Origin: Erythroxylum novogranatense
Lineage: Eukaryota; Streptophyta; Magnoliopsida; Malpighiales; Erythroxylaceae
DNA: 64,000 bases
Direction: 5' to 3'
Assembly (NCBI GenBank): GCA_029891385.1
Contig: CM057233.1
Location: 54,886,063-54,950,062 of the forward strand
Of this stretch, positions 59,204-64,000 are shown piece by piece. The position numbers and the translations under genes are program-made. The notes beneath the pieces were generated by a model. That model saw nothing but the letters and a program-made list of their open reading frames with translations, had not been told where the DNA came from and made no database searches. Every line of letters begins with the position of its first letter. Position 1 is the first letter of the stretch.

Positions 59204-59970
59204 TTGAAGAAGTCTTTCAGTGTGAATTTTCGCTCTCTATTCTGGACCGATTTTCTTGATTGGCTGAGGAATCTGAGAATTGTTCTTAGATCTGAGGAAC
59301 TGGGATACGTCCTAGATGTTCCACTTCTAGATGCACCTGCTGTCGATGCTTCTGATAAGGATCAGAAAGCATATTGTAAGCATCTAAAGGACAGTGATAT
59401 GGATACTTGCTTTATGCTTGCCTCGATGTCACTAGAGCTGCAGGAGCAGCACGAGTCCATGGATGCTCACTCTATAGTATTTCATCTTAGGGAGCTGAGC
59501 TGTTTGATGAGTAAGCTCGGTCTGAAAGGTTCGAGACCTCAAGGCTTCTCTTCATTACAAAGATGGCTCCAGGGATATCTGCTGTGCAGTATGCCCTGAA
59601 GATGAATGGCTATATTGAGAGATTGGCCGTCTTAGGATTTGTAATGGATTATGAGTTAAGTAGAGACTTAATTCTAGTTGGATTGTTTGATGGTTATTCA
59701 CAGTTTGTGATAAACTATCGGATAAACCAAATATCCACAACAATTCCTGAGCTGATCAATCTGCTTCAAGACAAAGAAAGGTGCTATCAAGAAGGATAGC
59801 AAGCAAGTGCTAATGGTGGATGCTTCTTCTTCTAGTTCAAAGAAGAAAAAGGTCAAGAAACCAAAGGGAAGTGCCATCAAGGAAAAACCAAAGATTCTTC
59901 CCAAAAGGATTTTGCTTTCATTGTGGCAAGTCTAGCCACTAGAGGCGAAACTGTAAAATCTATCTGGAGT
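59204..59970 (+). pseudogene. gag of E7 (broken)
   Basis: The stretch 59204-59599 reads MKKSFSVNFRSL (the family's likely native start), then DFLDWLRNLRIVLRSEELGY, with the KLTGPN-type stretch deleted. It continues through ASMSLELQEQHESMDAH. A 59563-59799 frame carries MNGYIERLAVLGFVMDYEL. Lysine-rich sequence and a zinc knuckle near 59919-59965 follow (CFHCGKS, then RRNC), the best-kept knuckle in the window although a stop lies within it. Confidence 0.9.
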
Positions 59971-60039
59971 TTTTGAAGCAGAAGAAGGCATCAGATGCCT
60001 CTACTCCTTCAATTATGTTTGTCATTGAGGTTAATACTA

Positions 60040-61170
60040 TTCCTGATCCAAACATTTCGGTATTTGATACCGGATGTGGCTCATACATATGAAATGATAT
60101 GCAGGGCCTCAGGGACAGTAGAAAGCTCATTCAAGGAGAACTAGACCTTCGTGTAGGTAATGCAGCAAGAGTTGCTACATTAGCCGTAGACACTTATGTC
60201 TTGTTCCTCCCTAGTGGGCTTATATTCAAATTGGATGATTGACATTTTGTACCTGTTTTAAACAAAGAACATATTGTATGTTTTATGTTTACTTAGAGCT
60301 GGTTTCCATTGGACTTTTAGTAACAATGGTTGTTATATTAGTTGCAATGGAATGCTCTATGGTACTCGTACATTAGACAAAGAATTGACATATGAGATAT
60401 GTCATATCCAGTTATGAATGTCAATGACGCGGAAAGACATAATCGAGATAATTTAAAAACAACTTACTTATGGCATTGTCGGCTTGGCCATATAAATGAG
60501 ACACGCATCGCTAAGCTCCATAAGAGTGGATATTTAGGGTCATTTGATTATGAATCATATGACACATGCGAATCTTGTTTATTAGGCAAGATGACTAAGT
60601 TATCCTTTAAAGGAAAGGGTGAACGAATGATTGGAATATTAGACCTAATACATTCGGATGTATGTGGTCCGATGTCCATCTATGCCATAAGTGGTTGTTT
60701 TTACTTCATTACTTTTATCGGTGATTATTCACGATATAGGTATCTGTATCTGATGAGATACAAATCTGAAGCATTTGAATAGTTCAAATAATTCAGAAAT
60801 GAAGTAGAAAACTAACTTGGTAAAAGTATGAATACATTACGATCTGATCGTGGTGGAAAATGCTTAGACCAATAGTTTTTGATTATCTCAGAGATAATGG
60901 AATTTTATCTCAGTATACTCCACCTTACACGCCGCAGCACAATGGTGTGGCTGAAAGGAGAAATCGAACCTTGTTAGACTTAGTGCGATTGATGATAGGT
61001 TTTGCACAGTTTTGGGAATATGCGCTCAAGACAGCTGTTTACTTGCTAAACAGAGTTCCATTAAAGACAGTTGATATTACTTCATATGAGATGTGGATTA
61101 ACTGAAAGCCCTATCTTTCTCAACTGAAAGTTTGGGGTTGTCCTGCTTATGTGAAGCGGACACAGTCAGA
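60040..61170 (+). pseudogene. Protease and integrase of E7 pol (broken)
   Basis: The protease FDTGCGS is near 60062-60085, an intact D-T-G. The stretch 60399-60782 has the zinc domain (LWHCRLGHINETRIAKLHKS, DTCESCLLGK) followed by LDLIHSDVCGPMSIYAISG (first catalytic D) and FYFITFIGDYSRYRYLYLM (second-strand D). The stretch 60860-61105 has YTPPYTPQHNGVAERRNRTL (catalytic E) and LLNRVPLKTVDIT. A frameshift and stops near 60780-60860 separate the two parts. Confidence 0.92.
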
Positions 61171-62240
61171 TTAGCTTGATGCAAAGTCGACAAGTGTTTG
61201 TTAAATGGAATATCAACTCTACCTTGCTTAGGAACAAAAGTTGTTTGTTTCCAAGCATCTTTGTTTTCTTAAAGAAAGAGTTTCTTTTACAAGAGGACGG
61301 TGGGAGCAAAGTTGAACTTGGAGAAGTTCAAGATGCTCGAACAAACATAGATCAATCGCTGAACTCAAACTGTCACTCATATAGATGAGGTAATATTCAA
61401 CCTTCTACTACACACAATTTCGTAGGTTAAGTAGGATACGCCGCTGTTCTAGAGATATGAATTTCGTAAGTGAGCAGAATGGCGTATTGCTCATATGAGA
61501 TGATGCGCCTACTACCTATGAGCAGTTTCGAAAAGTTCGAGTCGGAACATGGCTTTGTGCCATGAAATCAAATGGATTCCATGTATGAAAACCAAGTATG
61601 GACTTTGGTTTGTTACACGAAGGATAAAACCCACGAGTATGAAGGAGTTTTCGAAGAAAACCAACATGGATGGTAATTTGATTACCTATAAAGCAATGCT
61701 TTTGGTTAAAGGATTTCGCCACGCATAAAGAGTTGACTATGACAAAACCTTGACCCGTAGCAATGCTTAAATCCATTAGGATACTCCCAGCCATTGCCAC
61801 TCATTATGATTATGAGATATGGCAAATGGATGTGAAGATAGCTTTCACGAGAGGAAATCTCACCCGAGGATGTGTATGACACAACCTCGAGGGCTTCACT
61901 TCCATCGATGATTTAAAGGTATGCAAGCTTCGAAATCCATATTTGGATTGAAGCAAGCATCCAGAGTTCGAATATCCGTTTTGATGAGGTACTCAAAGAG
62001 TTTGATTTCTCACAAAATCCGGATGATCCTTTGTGTGTATAAGAAGGTTAATGGGACCGCAATCGTATTCCTTGTGTTGTATGTAGATGACATCATTACT
62101 AGGAAACGATGTCTCTATCTTCGCAATCGCTTAAAATTTGGTTGTCCAATCAATTTGTGATGAAAGACCTTGGTGAAGCAACTTATATCCTAGGGATATA
62201 GCTTTATAGAGATAAATCAAAACGTTGCTTGGTCTTTCAT
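61170..62240 (+). pseudogene. Reverse transcriptase of E7 (broken)
   Basis: The hinge (61176-61388) has LKKEFLLQEDGGSKVELGEV. The RT start is damaged near 61545-61760. YDYEIWQMDVKI is near 61807-61842. 61921-62160 includes LKQASRVRIS, then VFLVLYVDD with YVDD at 62080-62091, followed by an indel in the ILLLGN stretch. DLGEATYILG is near 62168. Frameshifts are numerous. Confidence 0.88.
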
Positions 62241-62880
62241 AATCATCGTACATAGATGAGATGCTAAAGAGGTTTAGCATGGAACAATGCTATGTACGAG
62301 GCCCGATGTATCGTATGCTCTAAGTGTTATGAGCAGATACCAATCGGATCCTGGTGAGGGTCACTGGGTGGCTGTCAAGAATATCCTCAAGTACTTGCGA
62401 AGCACTAAGCATGTTTTCTTGACACATGGAGATGAAAATCTCCAAGTGAGCGGGCATACAGATGCTAGTATTTAATCTGATAAGGATGATTCTGAATCAC
62501 AATCAGGTTATATACATTCACACTGAATAGCGTGGCGGTCAATTTGAAAGATTCCAAACAAGAGAGGACTGTTGATTCATCAACCGAGGCAAAGTACATT
62601 GCCGCATGAGATGCGCAAAGGAAGCGGTTTGGATCAAGAAGTTCATTACTGAACTTGATCTGGTCCTTAGCGGTGATGGGCCCATAGGATTGTATTGTGA
62701 TACAATGGGGCTAGTTCGCAGGCAAAGGAACCAAGGTCTTATCGACGATCCGAACTCGTGATTACCGATTCGGAGATCATTAGTCGAGATGATATCCCGA
62801 TAGAGAGAATTCCCGAGCAAAATGTTGTTTGTTAGTTGACAAAGCCATTGTCACGGGAGAATTGTGATTCTCATGGACTC
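62241..62880 (+). pseudogene. RNase H region of E7 pol (broken)
   Basis: The stretch 62287-62475 gives MLCTRPDVSYALSVMSRYQS, then VAVKNILKYLRSTKHVFLTH, then SGHTDASI (catalytic D in TDAS). The later part (EAKYIAA-type near 62585, VWIKKFITELDLV near 62625, TKPLS near 62838) is in other frames. A deletion relative to E6 occurs near 62285, where the SMEQ and YAML stretches abut. Confidence 0.88.
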
Positions 62881-62915
62881 GCTTATGGTATTAGATACTA
62901 AGGCGATTGACTTTA

Positions 62916-62931
62916 GGTCAAGTGGGAGATT
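62916..62931 (+). promoter_or_regulatory. Polypurine tract of E7
   Basis: AGGTCAAGTGGGAGAT lies before the 3' LTR. Confidence 0.85.
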
Positions 62932-64000
62932 TGAAAGTGATAAGTCGACTTGTACCATGTGTAAGTCGACTTACACATTTCGATCGATAAGTCGACTTGT
63001 TCATTCGATAAGTCGACTTGTTCAAATCGATCTTTATTTATTTGCCCTAAAGGCAATCCCTTTAAGCGTTTTTATTCAAAGTCGTGAAAGCGGACTTTAT
63101 GAATAAATAAAGAAAATGCATTATTCATTAATTTGATATTCATAAACATTGTTTATGAATTGATTTGATCTTTAATCAAATTAATGAAGTCCATGATATA
63201 TGACATAGCATGAAGGAAATTATGATGTGATCATACTACTGAGATTCCTATCATGTGCAATTATGTCAAGATCTAAATTCTCCTAGTCATAGGATTAATG
63301 AGATCGACATCATTAATCCGGATAGACTAACACATGTCATATTCCTTGATTGGATCAAGCGGTGGATCTCAGAAACTGTAAAATATGAGATATTTAGAAT
63401 TGACATGTGGATGCTTACTAGCGATAGTAAGTTCATTGGATGACCTGCCATGAGATCATCACATGGATATCTTATCTAAGTGTCAGTGATAATCTCATCA
63501 TAGCAATGGTGTAAGTATCCTTAGACTTGAGGTACTCGAGGATATCTTGATATTGATCCCGTGCTTTGACTCCATTCCTTGTTGCCTTCGTAGGTAACTC
63601 ATAGGGTGGTGCTTGGGTACAGCTTGAGGTATTCAAGATAATTGAGTAGCCAATAAAGGATTCACCACTTCGGATTAACGTAAGAGATACCCACGGCCTC
63701 TTGTCGGATCATTACTAAGGTCAAGCAAGATGTATGTCATGAAGAGTGTCTTCATTGACATATAAAGTAATGAGTCCCGTGACGAGAACCGATATCACTG
63801 GGCTAGACTTCGGTCTAGTGAGAGTTGACACTTTGACCATACTCATAACCAAGTGGGGTATAGGATGGTGAAAGGACTAATTGCACGGTAATTGTCATGG
63901 AAGGGTTCGTGATCCGGTTCGTGATGAATACATCAAACCGATTACTTTCCGGTCAATTGGGGTCATGATGTGTTGCTAGATACCGCTCATGACTTGCTCA
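62932..64000 (+). repeat. 3' LTR of E7 (5' part only)
   Basis: It starts TGAAAGTGATAAG (one change from the 5' LTR). AAGTCGACTT units lie at 62942-63019. The copy that is a 24-bp palindrome in the 5' LTR is imperfect here. The LTR continues to the window end. Confidence 0.92.

Larger units (their letters stand above)
55139..64000 (+). mobile_element. Copia element E7 (plus strand, 3' LTR cut by window end)
   Basis: This comprises a 5' LTR 55139-57085, internal region 57086-62931 and 3' LTR from 62932 to the window end. It interrupts Tat RNase H. The flanking five bases tctcc (55134-55138) should recur after the 3' LTR beyond the window. It has the same family and gene order as E6. Confidence 0.93.

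Overview
The window is a gene-free block of plant nuclear heterochromatin made almost entirely of nested and abutting retrotransposons. The evidence for a flowering plant is the mix of families: Ty1/copia elements primed by initiator tRNA-Met, Ty3/gypsy elements with multi-kilobase LTRs, Tat-type gypsy pol with the PF04195 'putative gypsy-type transposon' domain, and a plant L1-type LINE with a DUF4283/CCHC ORF1. I see no host gene, tRNA or rRNA. The species cannot be named from this sequence.

Layout. (a) 1-28154 is a stack. Copia element E1 (+, <1-8423) sits in copia element E2 (-, <8424-13875). E2 sits in an LTR of gypsy/LARD-like element E3 (-, <13876-22303). E3 appears to sit in the internal region of a second gypsy-like element E4 (+, 22304-28154). 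The left halves of E2, E3 and E4 would lie left of the window. (b) 28155-42030 is an old LINE on the + strand. It is cut in ORF1 by the end of E4 and in the reverse transcriptase by complete copia element E5 (-, 30474-40217), which has a perfect 5-bp target duplication (cttgt). The LINE reading frame resumes exactly after E5. (c) 42030-43298 is a GC-rich Tat-type LTR/leader with a broken PF04195 gene (+). (d) 43299-53025 is complete copia element E6 (+). (e) 53026-55138 is a Tat-type gypsy fragment on the - strand (75-bp tandem repeats, integrase, RNase H). (f) 55139-64000 is copia element E7 (+), whose 3' LTR runs off the window.

The five copia elements (E1, E2, E5, E6, E7) are one family. 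Full copies are about 9.7 kb, with 1.8-1.95 kb LTRs, an unusually long leader of about 2 kb, then gag, protease, integrase, reverse transcriptase and RNase H. All copies as given have broken reading frames. The most unusual structure is an array of a 10-bp perfect palindrome, AAGTCGACTT. It recurs 4-11 times exactly (plus degenerate copies) in every leader and again as a short array at the outer 5' end of the LTRs of E2, E5, E6 and E7, but not E1. The same leaders carry three or four short inverted repeats (TTGGG/CCCAA or TTGAG/CTCAA) that change on both arms together. The gypsy E3 LTR has two analogous features of its own: a CpG-rich array of palindromes (CGTCGCGACG / CGCCGCGGCG) and a string of short hairpins with different stems.

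The LINE and Tat remnants keep their reading frame over kilobases and are broken mostly by stops explicable as C-to-T or G-to-A transitions. The apparently younger copia copies instead carry many small indels at CAG/CTG/CCGG-type sites. That contrast suggests that some copia breaks may be sequence-consensus errors in a methylated high-copy family. Element boundaries, target duplications and domains were read by eye. No database search was run.
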